Below are positions 37,414 through 49,000 of a stretch of DNA of 64,000 bases, in pieces. Both the position numbers and the translations under genes were made by a program. The notes under the pieces were generated by a model, which was given only the letters and a program-made list of their open reading frames with translations, did not search any database and was not told the origin of the DNA. The stretch is taken from NCBI RefSeq assembly GCF_017357225.1, contig NZ_CP071604.1, positions 747,001 to 811,000 of the forward strand, in the 5' to 3' direction. How positions within the stretch are numbered: the stretch's first letter is position 1; each line of letters starts with the position of its first letter. The stretch comes from Rhizobium binae. Its GTDB lineage: Bacteria > Pseudomonadota > Alphaproteobacteria > Rhizobiales > Rhizobiaceae.

Positions 37414-38711
37414 ACGCCGATCTTCATCTGGAAGGGCGCCGTGACGGGCACCTGCGGCATGCCTTGGTTAGCGACCACCGCGAGGTTGAAGTCGCCGTTC
37501 GGGTCGACATGCCATTGTCCGCCCGCGATTGCCATCTTGGCCACGCTCTTGACCGGACTATTGGCCCAATCGAGAGTGCCGACGACGGTGTTGAGCTGCA
37601 TCTTCTTGATCGCATCGGCGACGGAGTCGGGATCGGTGGGATCGTCAGCCGTTCTGAGCGCGTTGATCCCGGCTTCCAGCAGCGCGTGAACCACACCGAT
37701 GGGCTGCGTCCAGCGTTTCCCGGTTTCGGTCTCGTAGGCCTTGGCGAGTTCGCCGCACGACTGGCCCGTGATCGACGACTTGAATGGATAGTCCGGAGTC
37801 CACCAGACTTCCGTGGACATGCCGTTCGCAGCAACACCGAGGGACTGCACGCCTGCGGGAAAAAGAAGAGCTTTGGCAATCGTGACGACCTTGGGCTTGA
37901 AGCCCGCCTGCATCGCCTGCCGCCAGAAGACGACCCAGTCCGGCGGGTCGAACAGACCGCTCATGATATCGCAGCCTGCGTCGCGGAACGCGGCGATCTG
38001 ACGCGAGAAGTCGTTCGAGCCGGGTTCGTACAAGCCGACGTCGACCATTTCGAATCCGGCCTTCTTCAGCGCTGGCGGGAAGCCGATCTCACTGCTGGAG
38101 AATGTCTGTCCCGGCGGATCGTTCGAGAAGCAGGAACCGATCTTCTTGTTGGTGTCGAGCGCCGACCACATGCCGACGTAGGTCGAGATGATGTCCTCGA
38201 TGCCCCAGAAGAAATGGTTTGCATATCTGAACCCGGTGTCGGGCTTGCCTCCCTGCGGGAACAGCCAGCCCTGCCATGGGTCCATTGTCGTAATCGAAGG
38301 CACCCCGGCGAGTTCGCACTGGGCACTGACGTTCTTGATGCCCAAAGCCCCCTGGGCGAGAACGAGGTTCACCTCGTCGGAATTGATGAGCTGCTGGGTC
38401 GCGCTTGTCGAGCGATCCGGATTGGTCTGGTCGTCGATATCGATGATCTCGACTTCATAGGTCTTGCCATTGTTGACGAGGCCGCTTTTCAAAGCCTCCC
38501 GCACCTGTTTGAGCAGGAACGGATCCGCTTCGGCAAAGGTCGCGTAAATTCCGGTGACCGGGCTGACATATCCGATCTTCAGTTTGGCTGCTTGAGCCAA
38601 TGCGGGAGCGGGAAAGATGCTCGAAGCAGCCATTCCCGCTGCTCCGGCGGCAGCAGATCCTAGAAGTGTGCGGCGCGTGATGAGCGCGGCATTTCGCGTA
38701 GTGATGCTCAT
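37410..38711 (-). CDS. ABC transporter substrate-binding protein (branched-chain amino acid/amide class, Tat signal)
   Basis: A 433-residue periplasmic binding protein. The start at 38711 follows AAGGGGA and gives an N-terminus with a twin-arginine motif, ITRRTLLGSAAAG, and cleavage near APALAQA; a longer frame upstream lacks these. The mature part begins KLKIGYVSPVTGIYATFAEAD, typical of HAAT-family type I binding proteins. It is the first gene of the minus-strand operon. A Tat signal implies folding before export. Confidence 0.9.
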   Translation of the reverse strand: MSITTRNAALITRRTLLGSAAAGAAGMAASSIFPAPALAQAAKLKIGYVSPVTGIYATFAEADPFLLKQVREALKSGLVNNGKTYEVEIIDIDDQTNPDRSTSATQQLINSDEVNLVLAQGALGIKNVSAQCELAGVPSITTMDPWQGWLFPQGGKPDTGFRYANHFFWGIEDIISTYVGMWSALDTNKKIGSCFSNDPPGQTFSSSEIGFPPALKKAGFEMVDVGLYEPGSNDFSRQIAAFRDAGCDIMSGLFDPPDWVVFWRQAMQAGFKPKVVTIAKALLFPAGVQSLGVAANGMSTEVWWTPDYPFKSSITGQSCGELAKAYETETGKRWTQPIGVVHALLEAGINALRTADDPTDPDSVADAIKKMQLNTVVGTLDWANSPVKSVAKMAIAGGQWHVDPNGDFNLAVVANQGMPQVPVTAPFQMKIGV

Positions 38712-38766
38712 TAGAGTTCCCCTTATTTTTGCGGGGGGTACGATCCGTCCGATCGAGGATCTGCAC

Positions 38767-38786
38767 CATCCACAAAAATGTGGATG
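38767..38786. promoter_or_regulatory. Inverted repeat in the divergent catabolic promoter region
   Basis: A perfect 8-bp repeat, CATCCACA (38767-38774) and TGTGGATG (38779-38786), is separated by AAAA. It lies midway between the divergent transporter operon and the aldehyde dehydrogenase gene, 56 bp and 111 bp from their starts. A 20-bp dyad here fits an operator for a dimeric regulator such as the LuxR-type protein at the far end of the operon; that pairing is inferred. Confidence 0.5.
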
Positions 38787-38896
38787 CTGCTCGAGAGACT
38801 GAACCGATAGCTTTCTTGTCCTGAGCGTAGCCTGAGACGGATCGAACTCTGCGATCGGAGAGGCCACGCGGCAAGAAACATGCGGGGAGGAACGAC

Positions 38897-40345
38897 ATGT
38901 TGGAAATAAAGCAGATTATCGGGGGCAACTCGGTCGCCGCCGTCTCCGGAAAGACCTTCGACAGGATCGATCCATTCACTGGCAAGGTTGCGACCCGCGC
39001 CCCGGCATCCGGCATAGAGGATGTCCAGAAGGCAGTGGCTGCGGCGCATTCCGCCTTCCCCGCCTGGTCGAAGAGGGGTCCCGGCGAGCGCAGGGCGTTG
39101 CTGATGAAGGCCGCTGATAACCTTGCGTCGAAGGTCGAAGAATTCATCAGGATCACGATCGAGGAGACAGGCGGCACCGCGCCTTGGGCCGGCTTCAATA
39201 CCATGCTTGCAGCGGGGATATTGCGGGAGGCTGCGGCGATGACCACGCAGGTTGTTGGCGAAGTCATTCCGTCGGACAAGCCCGGCACCTTGTCCATGGG
39301 CGTACGCCAGGCCGCAGGCGTTTGCCTGGGGATAGCGCCGTGGAACGCGCCTATCATCCTTGGTACGCGGGCGATCGCCATGGCGCTCGCCTGCGGCAAT
39401 ACCGTTATCCTCAAGGCATCGGAATCCTGCCCGGGAGTGCACATGCTGATCGGCCAGGCGCTGAACGAAGCGGGTTTCCCTGCCGGGGTGGTCAATGTCA
39501 TCTCCAATGCGCCGGAGGATGCCGCCGCCGTCGTCGAAGCCCTGATCGCGGCGCCGGAGGTCAGGCGTGTGAATTTCACCGGATCGACCCATGTCGGGCG
39601 CCGTATCGGCGAGCTTTGCGGGCGGCATCTCAAGCCCGCTCTCCTGGAACTCGGCGGCAAGGCGCCGATGGTGGTTCTGGACGATGCCGATGTTGATGCC
39701 GCGGTCAACGGGGCGATCTTCGGGGCCTTTGCGAATATGGGTCAGATTTGCATGTCGACCGAGCGGATCATTGTTCACAAGAACATCGCCGACGAATTCG
39801 TCGCCAAGCTTTGCGACCGTGCTTCGAAACTACCTGCCGGCGATCCCCGCGGTCATGTGGTTCTCGGGTCTCTCGTCACCACGGAGGCGGCGGTGAAAAT
39901 GGAGGAATTCATCGCCGACGCCGTGGCCAAGGGCGCCAAGCTCGTCGCCGGCGGAAAGCGGACCGGCTCCGTGGTCGAGGCGACGCTGCTCGACAATGTG
40001 AAGAGCGGCATGCGCTGCTATGGCGAGGAAAGCTTCGGTCCGGTCAAGCCGATCATCCGGGTCGCCGACGACGAAGAAGCGATCCGTGTCGCCAACGATA
40101 CCGAATATGGTCTGTCAGCCGCCGTCTTCAGCCGTGACCCGCAGCGGGCGATGGCGGTCGCCGCTCGGATCGAAAGCGGCATCTGCCACATCAACGGGCC
40201 GACCGTGCATGACGAGGCGCAGATGCCCTTCGGTGGGGTCAAGGGTTCCGGTTACGGTCGTTTCGGGGGCAAGGCGGCGATCAACGAATTCACTGATCTG
40301 CGCTGGATCACGATCGAAGATCCGCACCAGCACTACCCCTTCTGA
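38897..40345 (+). CDS. Aldehyde dehydrogenase (benzaldehyde/salicylaldehyde/vanillin dehydrogenase-like)
   Basis: A 482-residue NAD(P)-dependent aldehyde dehydrogenase. The proton-abstracting glutamate is in LLELGGKAP near residues 254-262 and the catalytic cysteine in GQICMSTERI near 286-295. The nucleotide-site text GIAPWNAPIILGTRAIAMALACGNTVILK is near 150-178. The MSTER segment after the cysteine and overall text resemble aryl-aldehyde dehydrogenases. GGGGAGGA precedes the ATG. It is divergent from the transporter/nitrilase operon and 25 bp ahead of the hydroxyacid dehydrogenase. Confidence 0.9.
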   Translation: MLEIKQIIGGNSVAAVSGKTFDRIDPFTGKVATRAPASGIEDVQKAVAAAHSAFPAWSKRGPGERRALLMKAADNLASKVEEFIRITIEETGGTAPWAGFNTMLAAGILREAAAMTTQVVGEVIPSDKPGTLSMGVRQAAGVCLGIAPWNAPIILGTRAIAMALACGNTVILKASESCPGVHMLIGQALNEAGFPAGVVNVISNAPEDAAAVVEALIAAPEVRRVNFTGSTHVGRRIGELCGRHLKPALLELGGKAPMVVLDDADVDAAVNGAIFGAFANMGQICMSTERIIVHKNIADEFVAKLCDRASKLPAGDPRGHVVLGSLVTTEAAVKMEEFIADAVAKGAKLVAGGKRTGSVVEATLLDNVKSGMRCYGEESFGPVKPIIRVADDEEAIRVANDTEYGLSAAVFSRDPQRAMAVAARIESGICHINGPTVHDEAQMPFGGVKGSGYGRFGGKAAINEFTDLRWITIEDPHQHYPF

Positions 40346-40369
40346 ACCCTCGAACAGGAGCAGGCCAAA

Positions 40370-41503
40370 TTGAAGGATGTGTTCAGTGTTGAAGATTTTC
40401 GGATGAGGGCGAAAAATTTCCTTCCCAAGATGGTCTTCGATTATTTGGAGGGTGGATCAGAGGGCGAGTCTGGCCTCTCTCGAAATGTGAACGCTTTTGG
40501 AAAATGGAACTTCGTCCCCAGGCGCCTTGCCGATGTTAGCAAATGCTCGCTGGAGACTACGTTGCTTGGAAGGGGATACAGTCTCCCCTTCTATGTTTCT
40601 CCGACCGGACTGAACGGCCTCATCCGCCCTGACGGGGACCGAATCTTGGCCCAGGCGGCGGCCAAGGCGGGCATTCCCTTTGTTCTCTCCACCGCGTCGA
40701 ACTTGTCGATTGAGGACATCGCTGCATCGGGGGATGGCGAACGTTGGTTCCAGTTGTACGTACTGCATCGAGATATTGCCAAGACGATGTGCCAAAGGGC
40801 TCTGACCGCTGGTTACGAAGCACTGATCTTGACTGTTGATGTCCCAGTCAACGGATATCGAGAGCGGGACATGCGCAACAGGTTCGCATTACCGGCAACA
40901 TATGGTCTGCGAACGCTGGCAGACGGGTTGATGCATCCACGATGGTCTATCAATTTTCTGAGAAGCGGAACGCCTAAACTCCGAAATTTCGAAACTCTGG
41001 AAGCCCAGGGCCCGGAAGCGCAGGCCGCATTGTTGAAAAGACAGATGGATGCGAGCTTCGATTGGGACGCGTTACGGCAGCTTCGTGAATGGTGGCCCAA
41101 GAAGTTGATGGTAAAGGGCGTGCTCCGGGCCGAAGACGCAGTCCAATGCGCTGCCTGCGGTGTGGATGCGTTGATAGTCTCAAATCACGGCGCTCGACAA
41201 CTGGACGGAACTATCTCTCCCTTGGAAGTGCTTGCGGAGATTGCCGCTAGTGTCCAGATCCCAATTCTGTTGGACAGTGGCATCAGGCGTGGGGCGGACG
41301 CGCTTACCAGCCTCTGCTTGGGCGCTACAATTGTGGGCCTGGGGCGAGCGATACTTTATGCCTTGGCGTCCGACGGCGAGCGGGGTGTTGAACGATGCCT
41401 TGAAATCTTAACCGATGAATTGAAGCGCGGCATGGCCCTGCTGGGGGCATCAAGCATAACCCAGCTCGACCACACTCTTGTCAGGCGGTCGAATTGGGCT
41501 TGA
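40370..41503 (+). CDS. FMN-dependent alpha-hydroxy acid dehydrogenase (mandelate/lactate dehydrogenase-like)
   Basis: A 377-residue FMN enzyme of the glycolate oxidase / L-lactate / mandelate dehydrogenase family. The active-site histidine and arginine are in SNHGARQLD near residues 267-275. FMN phosphate contacts lie in DSGIRRGADAL near 302-312 and GLGRAILYALA near 322-332. The region with LRTLADGLMHPRWSINFLRSG near 180-200 resembles the membrane-associating segment of mandelate dehydrogenases. It starts at TTG, with AGGAG 9 bases upstream. Codon use is more AT-rich than in its neighbours, which suggests separate acquisition. Confidence 0.88.
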   Translation: MKDVFSVEDFRMRAKNFLPKMVFDYLEGGSEGESGLSRNVNAFGKWNFVPRRLADVSKCSLETTLLGRGYSLPFYVSPTGLNGLIRPDGDRILAQAAAKAGIPFVLSTASNLSIEDIAASGDGERWFQLYVLHRDIAKTMCQRALTAGYEALILTVDVPVNGYRERDMRNRFALPATYGLRTLADGLMHPRWSINFLRSGTPKLRNFETLEAQGPEAQAALLKRQMDASFDWDALRQLREWWPKKLMVKGVLRAEDAVQCAACGVDALIVSNHGARQLDGTISPLEVLAEIAASVQIPILLDSGIRRGADALTSLCLGATIVGLGRAILYALASDGERGVERCLEILTDELKRGMALLGASSITQLDHTLVRRSNWA

Positions 41504-41639
41504 TTGGGGCGTTCGACGGCGGGCCGTTAGCCGGCATAAAGGCCGCCGATCGCCTTGCGCCGAAGCCGGAGCGGCGGCACGGTCACCGTCGCCGGAGATC
41601 GTGCGCGAAACGTTACTGAACCGCAGTGGGCGTCTTGAA

Positions 41640-43526
41640 CTAGGGTTTCGCCGGTGCGTTGAGAAGCGGAACCGGCGAGATCACCGGGTTTGGCCACGAG
41701 CCGCCGATGAAGAACTGCAGAAGCGGCAGCTCTGCTGCCTTGGCCGGATCGGTTGCCTCCAGCGATCCGGACAGCGCCAGCCCGTTTGACTGATAGGTGA
41801 TGAGACCGGATAGTGTCAGCGTCTGTGCAGGCCCGGTGATATGGGCATCGTCGATCTCGGCCGAACCATTGGCGAAATCGGCCTGGAGGTCCAGCTGGCT
41901 GAAGGTGAAGGCGCCGCCTGCCGCAGCACTCAGCGGAAAGAATGCCTTTTCGGCGGCCTGGCTCCGCAGCGCTGCGGCGTCGATGCCGGGGATCGTGCCC
42001 TCCTTCGTCCAGAAGTGCAGCCTGCCGGTGACGTCGCCAAGGCCGGTCGTCCATATCGCCTTCGGCGACTGCAGGTCGAGATCGAGCGACCCCGTCGAAA
42101 GCGGCAGCGGCCCCTTGAGCTGCAGCCGCTCGGCAAGGGCGGCGAAGTCGGCATCGCGGATCGACAGCTGCAATTTGCCGCCGCCGGCGAAATCGCGCCG
42201 CGTCGCTTCTAGATGCGCGCTCATTTCACCGCCTTCGAAGGCGCTGTCGCCGATATCGAATTTCGCCTCGCCGCCAGTCACGATCATGCTGGCGCCGACA
42301 TTGGAAAGCTCGAAGAGGCCCATCTGCGCGCGTCGGGCCGAAAGCCTGACATCGATATCGAGCAGTTGCGGCGGTTCGCGCATGCCGGAGATTTCCTCCG
42401 CCTGGCCGGCGGCAAGCCTGAGCGCAAAGGCGTCGAGGAACGGCTTGAGGTTCATCTGGTCGAAGGCGAGCGTGCCGCCGATCTTCGGACGTTTGCCGGC
42501 TTCGGTCGAAAGGTCCATGACGCCGGTGGCGCTTGCCTCGTTCAGCGACAGGCTGAGTTCGTTGAAGCGCAGCCCGCTGCCCGACGAGATGATGTCGGAT
42601 TCCAGCGACGCGCTCTTCAGCGTCCCGATGCCGGGGATCGATTTGCCCGACCATTTGAGAAGCGCCGGCACATCGGGAATGCTGACGGCGATATTGCCGG
42701 AAAGGGCCGAGAGGCTGACGATGCTGGCAATTCCTCGGAAATGCGCGGTCAGCAGGTTTGACGTCAGCGATGTCCGCGTCTCGGCGCTCTTGCCGGCAAA
42801 GGCGAGCAGCGGCTGGCGCGAGGCGAAATCGACCTTCAGGTCCTCGCCGTTGATGCGGGCGATGACGACAGCCGAGATCGCGCCCGAGAGCCGCGGCCAG
42901 GCGATATCGGCCGTGACGCTGTCGAAATGATAGATCTTGGCGCTCATGATGTCGGTGACGGCTAGCGTGCCGTCTTCGACGGTCACCGCGCCGATCTCGG
43001 CATCGAGAGCCGGATCGAGCACCTCGGCTCCGTTTTCGTAACGCGCGCCGTTGATCGCACGGGCAAGAAGACCGGCATAACTCCAGTCGATCAGGCCTTT
43101 TTCGTCACGCGTCAGCGCCAGGCTGGGGCGCAGCAGATGGAATTCGTGGAAGCTGGTTCGGCCTCTCAGCGCATCGATGAGGCTGAAATCGGCCGAGAGG
43201 CTTTCAATTCTGCCGAGCAGCTTGTCGCCGCTCTCGCGCGGCTGCCGGATCGTGACCTCGTTCAGCGTGATGCGTGGCGTCGGCCAGAACTCAAGAACCG
43301 GATCGCCTTTGATCTCGGCCTGATACCCTGTCCATTTCGACAGCGCGTCCTCGATGCCGGAGCGCACGAAGCCGGTCGTGATGAGATAGGGCGCGGCCAC
43401 CCTCAGCGCCACGAAGAGCCCAAGGGCAATCAGTAGCAGCACGGTTGAAAGACGCGCGAAAGTCGGCAGCCAGCGCGAAACGGGTCCGATCTTTCTGCGC
43501 CACCTGCGATGTCTTGACGTACCCAT
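41640..43526 (-). CDS. AsmA-family protein
   Basis: A 628-residue protein with a basic N-terminus, one membrane helix at about residues 23-48, and a long repetitive beta-rich periplasmic part. The AsmA N-terminal text appears in LSKWTGYQAEIKGDPVLEFWPTPRITLNEVTI near residue 62, and the C-terminal AsmA_2-like domain in GSLDLDLQSPKAIWTTGLGDVTGR near 490. Related proteins bridge inner and outer membrane and affect lipid traffic. It is divergent from acetoacetyl-CoA synthetase and shows no functional link to the catabolic cluster before it. Confidence 0.85.
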   Translation of the reverse strand: MGTSRHRRWRRKIGPVSRWLPTFARLSTVLLLIALGLFVALRVAAPYLITTGFVRSGIEDALSKWTGYQAEIKGDPVLEFWPTPRITLNEVTIRQPRESGDKLLGRIESLSADFSLIDALRGRTSFHEFHLLRPSLALTRDEKGLIDWSYAGLLARAINGARYENGAEVLDPALDAEIGAVTVEDGTLAVTDIMSAKIYHFDSVTADIAWPRLSGAISAVVIARINGEDLKVDFASRQPLLAFAGKSAETRTSLTSNLLTAHFRGIASIVSLSALSGNIAVSIPDVPALLKWSGKSIPGIGTLKSASLESDIISSGSGLRFNELSLSLNEASATGVMDLSTEAGKRPKIGGTLAFDQMNLKPFLDAFALRLAAGQAEEISGMREPPQLLDIDVRLSARRAQMGLFELSNVGASMIVTGGEAKFDIGDSAFEGGEMSAHLEATRRDFAGGGKLQLSIRDADFAALAERLQLKGPLPLSTGSLDLDLQSPKAIWTTGLGDVTGRLHFWTKEGTIPGIDAAALRSQAAEKAFFPLSAAAGGAFTFSQLDLQADFANGSAEIDDAHITGPAQTLTLSGLITYQSNGLALSGSLEATDPAKAAELPLLQFFIGGSWPNPVISPVPLLNAPAKP

Positions 43527-43758
43527 GATCTCCGCCGGTCATCAGCCGGTTAAGCCGTTAAGCGCTGATTTCGCCGGATATAGGAAATATCAGGCTGATG
43601 CAAATACCTCCAGCGCGGCGCGTTCGCGGGTATTTTGAATCGCGCTGAAATGGGGTCCGCTTTCTCACCTGTTCGCCGGGCGTCGGATCTGGTCGGGTTC
43701 GGGCCCTTTATAATGCAATGCAGCATGATATAAGGACGACATTGGGGAGGAGGATTGA

Positions 43759-45711
<1,953 letters not shown>

Positions 45712-45837
45712 TAACAGATTGTAAACTACGAGCTTTCACCATTCAGCAATCCCTTGTCATAGAAACCCTTCGTTAAGAAAGGTTCGTCAAAGGTGAAACA
45801 ACTTGGGGGCCGCACATGAACGAGGCGGCCTGAAGCC

Positions 45838-45934
45838 CTACAGCGCCGCGCGTCGCAGACGCGCAAAGGACGCTGTAGCACTTTAAGTTGCTGCATGATT
45901 CCTTAAATCGATTCCGATTTAGGGAATCATGCAG
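45838..45934. repeat. Second pair of rhizobial intergenic palindromes
   Basis: Two palindromes lie 127 bp after acetoacetyl-CoA synthetase. The first (45838-45878) has outer arms CTACAGCG / CGCTGTAG and inner arms GCGCGTC / GACGCGC. The second (45891-45934) has arms CTGCATGATTCC / GGGAATCATGCAG with an inner TAAATCG / CGATTTA stem. This form is distinct from the pair at 25 kb but of the same mosaic style. Confidence 0.7.
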
Positions 45935-45992
45935 GCGGGCTTGCGAAACATGACGTGGATCGACCGAGCTCTTGTTGAACAGCACCAAATTC

Positions 45993-46018
45993 AAGGCAGC
46001 CTCTGGCTGCCTTTTTTT
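45993..46018 (+). terminator. Intrinsic terminator 282 bp downstream of acetoacetyl-CoA synthetase
   Basis: A perfect 9-bp stem pairs 45993-46001 with 46005-46013 around TCT, and is followed by an unbroken T run. It lies far from the acsA2 stop, beyond the repeat pair, and 22 bp from the convergent kinase gene. It ends either a long 3' untranslated region or a small RNA of its own. Confidence 0.85.
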
Positions 46019-46039
46019 CGCTGCGCCACAGATTAAGGA

Positions 46040-49000
46040 TCAGCCGGCCAGCACGCGCTGCGACGGGAAGGTGATTTCGACGAGCGTGCCTTCGTTCGGC
46101 GCCGAATTGATCGAAAATGTCGCGCGGTTGGCATCGACCATCGCCTTGGTCAGCGGCAGGCCGAGCCCGGTGCCGTCGCCGCGATGGCGCGACTGGGTCG
46201 AGGAGACCTGCCGGAACGGCTTCATCGCCTGGTCGAGTTCGGCGCGAGTCATGCCGACGCCGGTATCGCGGACCCGCAATACCACGCTGCCGTTCGCCTC
46301 ATAGGAGGTGGAAACGACGATCTGCCCGCCCGAGGGGGTGAAGCGGATGGCGTTCGACAGGATGTTGAGCGCGATCTGCTTGATCGAGCGCAGGTCGGCC
46401 ACGACATCGGGCACGGCATGCGACAATGCCGTGCGGATGATGACGCGCTGGCCGTTCGCCTGCGGTTGGACCAGGGCGACCGCCTCCGAGACCGCTTCGT
46501 TGAGGCCGACAGCGGCAAAATCCAGATCCATCTCGCCTGCCTCGATCTTCGAAATATCGAGCAGGTCGTTGACGATGTCGAGGACATGCCGGCCGGAGCG
46601 GCCTATGTCGTTGGCATATTCGATATAGCGGGGATGGCCGATCGGACCGAAGCGCTCGCCGGCCATCATATCGGAAAAGCCGATAATGGCGTTGAGCGGC
46701 GTGCGGATTTCATGGCTGACGCGGGCGAGGAAATCGGTCTTGTGGGCATTGGCGGTTTCGGCCGCCCCCTTGGCGTTGCGCAACTCGTCCTCGGTGCGCT
46801 TCCATTGCGTGATATCGCGGATGACGGCGCAATAGCCGTTCGAGGAGGTGAGCCGGCCCATCGTCATAAACAGCGGCACGAAGCCGCCGGCGGCCTCGCG
46901 GCCGATCACTTCGCGCCCGTCGTTCAAGACGCTGGCCACACCATGGCCGGAGAGGCCGTTCAAATAGTCGAGAACGGCTTTCTGGCTCTCATGGGCAAAC
47001 AGCATGACGAAGGGTTTGCCGCGCGTCTCCTGTTCGTCGTAATTGAAGAGCGCGCTTGCCGACCGGTTCATCGAGCGGATGTCGCCCTCCGTGCCGATGA
47101 CGACGACGCCGTCGGTCGCCGTTTCCAGGATCGAGCGCAATTCCTCCACTTCGACCTGAAGCTTGGCCACCTTCTCGACCATCCGCTCGGGACGGGCTTC
47201 AGACCGTCCGGCGTCAGCCCGGGCGTCTTCCTTGCCTGCCACCGGCATCAGCGCCAGCATCAGGGCGTTGGCATCTTCCCAGCGCACCGATTGCAGCCGC
47301 GCGGTGACCGGCGTCAGCGTGTCGTCGGCCTTGACCAGCATCAATGTGCCGGAGCCTGCGGCATTCTCCTCGAGGTCGCGGCGCTGCAGCAGGGCGTCGA
47401 TGCCGCCCACGTCGCGCAGCGCATCGAGGGAGGCGTAGCCCGTCAGCCGCATGAATTCGGGATTGGCATGCATCAGCGCGTCGCCGACATGGATGAGCAC
47501 CGCGACGGGCAACTGATCGACCGTTCCGGCAGACAGCCCGTCTGTCATCTTGACGCGCGGCGGGATGAAGCTTGTGAGCACCTCGATCTGGCTTACCGTC
47601 TCTTCGAGCCCTTCGGTCGCCTCGTCCTCTTCCAAGGCGGCGGGCTCTTCGGCCTCTTCCCGCAGCGCCTCGGCCGCGTTCTCGAAGATCGCTTCCTGCG
47701 GCGCCGGCTCATCGGCCGAAGCAAAGTCGTCCGTATCGGCGAGCGGCGTTTCGTCCTTGAAAGTGTCCGGTTCCAAGCTCTCTTCGAATGCCGCCGTTTC
47801 CGTGGCGCCGGCGTCCCCGGGCGGCGGAGCTGCGGGCACTTCCTCGCGGGCGCCGAAGGCTTCCAGGCGCTTGGCGATTTCGCGGAAATTCGCCTGTTCG
47901 GCGGCCGTCAGTGCGGCGCCCGTGCTGTGAAGCTGTACGACCTTGTCGGTGAAACGGCGATTGGGTGTTTCGACGATGCGTAGCGCCGGCGGTTCGTCTG
48001 CAGCATTGTCCCGGGCGGGCGCCTCGAAGGTCGTCTCTTCGCGGGTCACCGCTTCCGGCGCCGTCTCTTCGGCCTGCGGTGCCACTGCTGTCGGCGCCTC
48101 ATTCCCGTTCTCGTCCGCCGCGGGCGGTTCCGCCACGGCCTTCTCGGACGTGGCTTCCATATCATGCGCCGGGTCGGCGGCAGGCTCGGCGATCGGGCCG
48201 GGGCTTGCCGCTTCATGGCCGACGCCATCCTGGCCGAGCGTCAGGCCAAGCGCCAGCGGATCCTCCTGTGCGTCGGAGAGCCTGACGACGCCGAAGCCGC
48301 GGAAGCCGTCGAAGTCGCGATTGCGGGTATAAGTCGGCAACGCGGCGAGATCGACCGGAACGACGAGGCTGGTGCCTTCGACCGGCCAGAGGATCGTCTT
48401 GCCCGACCACGTGTCGCGGCGCGCGAGCGCCTCGGAGAGCTTGCCCTCCGGATCAAGGTTGAAGAGAGCGGCGATGTCGCTGAAGGCGGAGCCGATGATG
48501 GCGGAGGCACGCGGACCGACGGCCTCGGCAAATTCGTGGCTGACCTCGTTGAATCGGCCTTCCGCATCGATCTTCCAGACGAAGCGCGTGGCGCGGCTGT
48601 TCGGTCGGAAGACGAAGCCGGGTTGCGCTGCAGGTGCCGGGGCAGGGGGTGCGTCGGAAATCAACGGCGTCGCGGCGGCCGGCGCTTCACTAGCCATTGC
48701 CGGCGCCTCTTCGACGGGCGTCCGGCTGGCTTCGGCCGGTTCTGCCGTCTCGTTCGTTTCCGCGGTCTCATCAGCGGAACGGGCCGCGTCGCCGTCGAAA
48801 AGCTTTGCCGGCTCGTCCGCACCGCTGTCGCTCGTAGCGTCATCGTTTTCCGGCGCCGCGTGTTCGGCCGGATGCATCTCCGCAATCACTTCGTCGGCGG
48901 ATGTGGCGGCTGCCTCTGCCGGCTTTCCGCTTTCGCCGGCGATCTCCTCGAGGGTCTCTTCGACCTCTTCAATGCCGGACACCGCGTCGATGATCTCGGT

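Noticed and set aside
46184..47983. 599-residue open frame on the plus strand
   Set aside because: Antisense to the histidine kinase core and linker; composition mirrors the sense strand.
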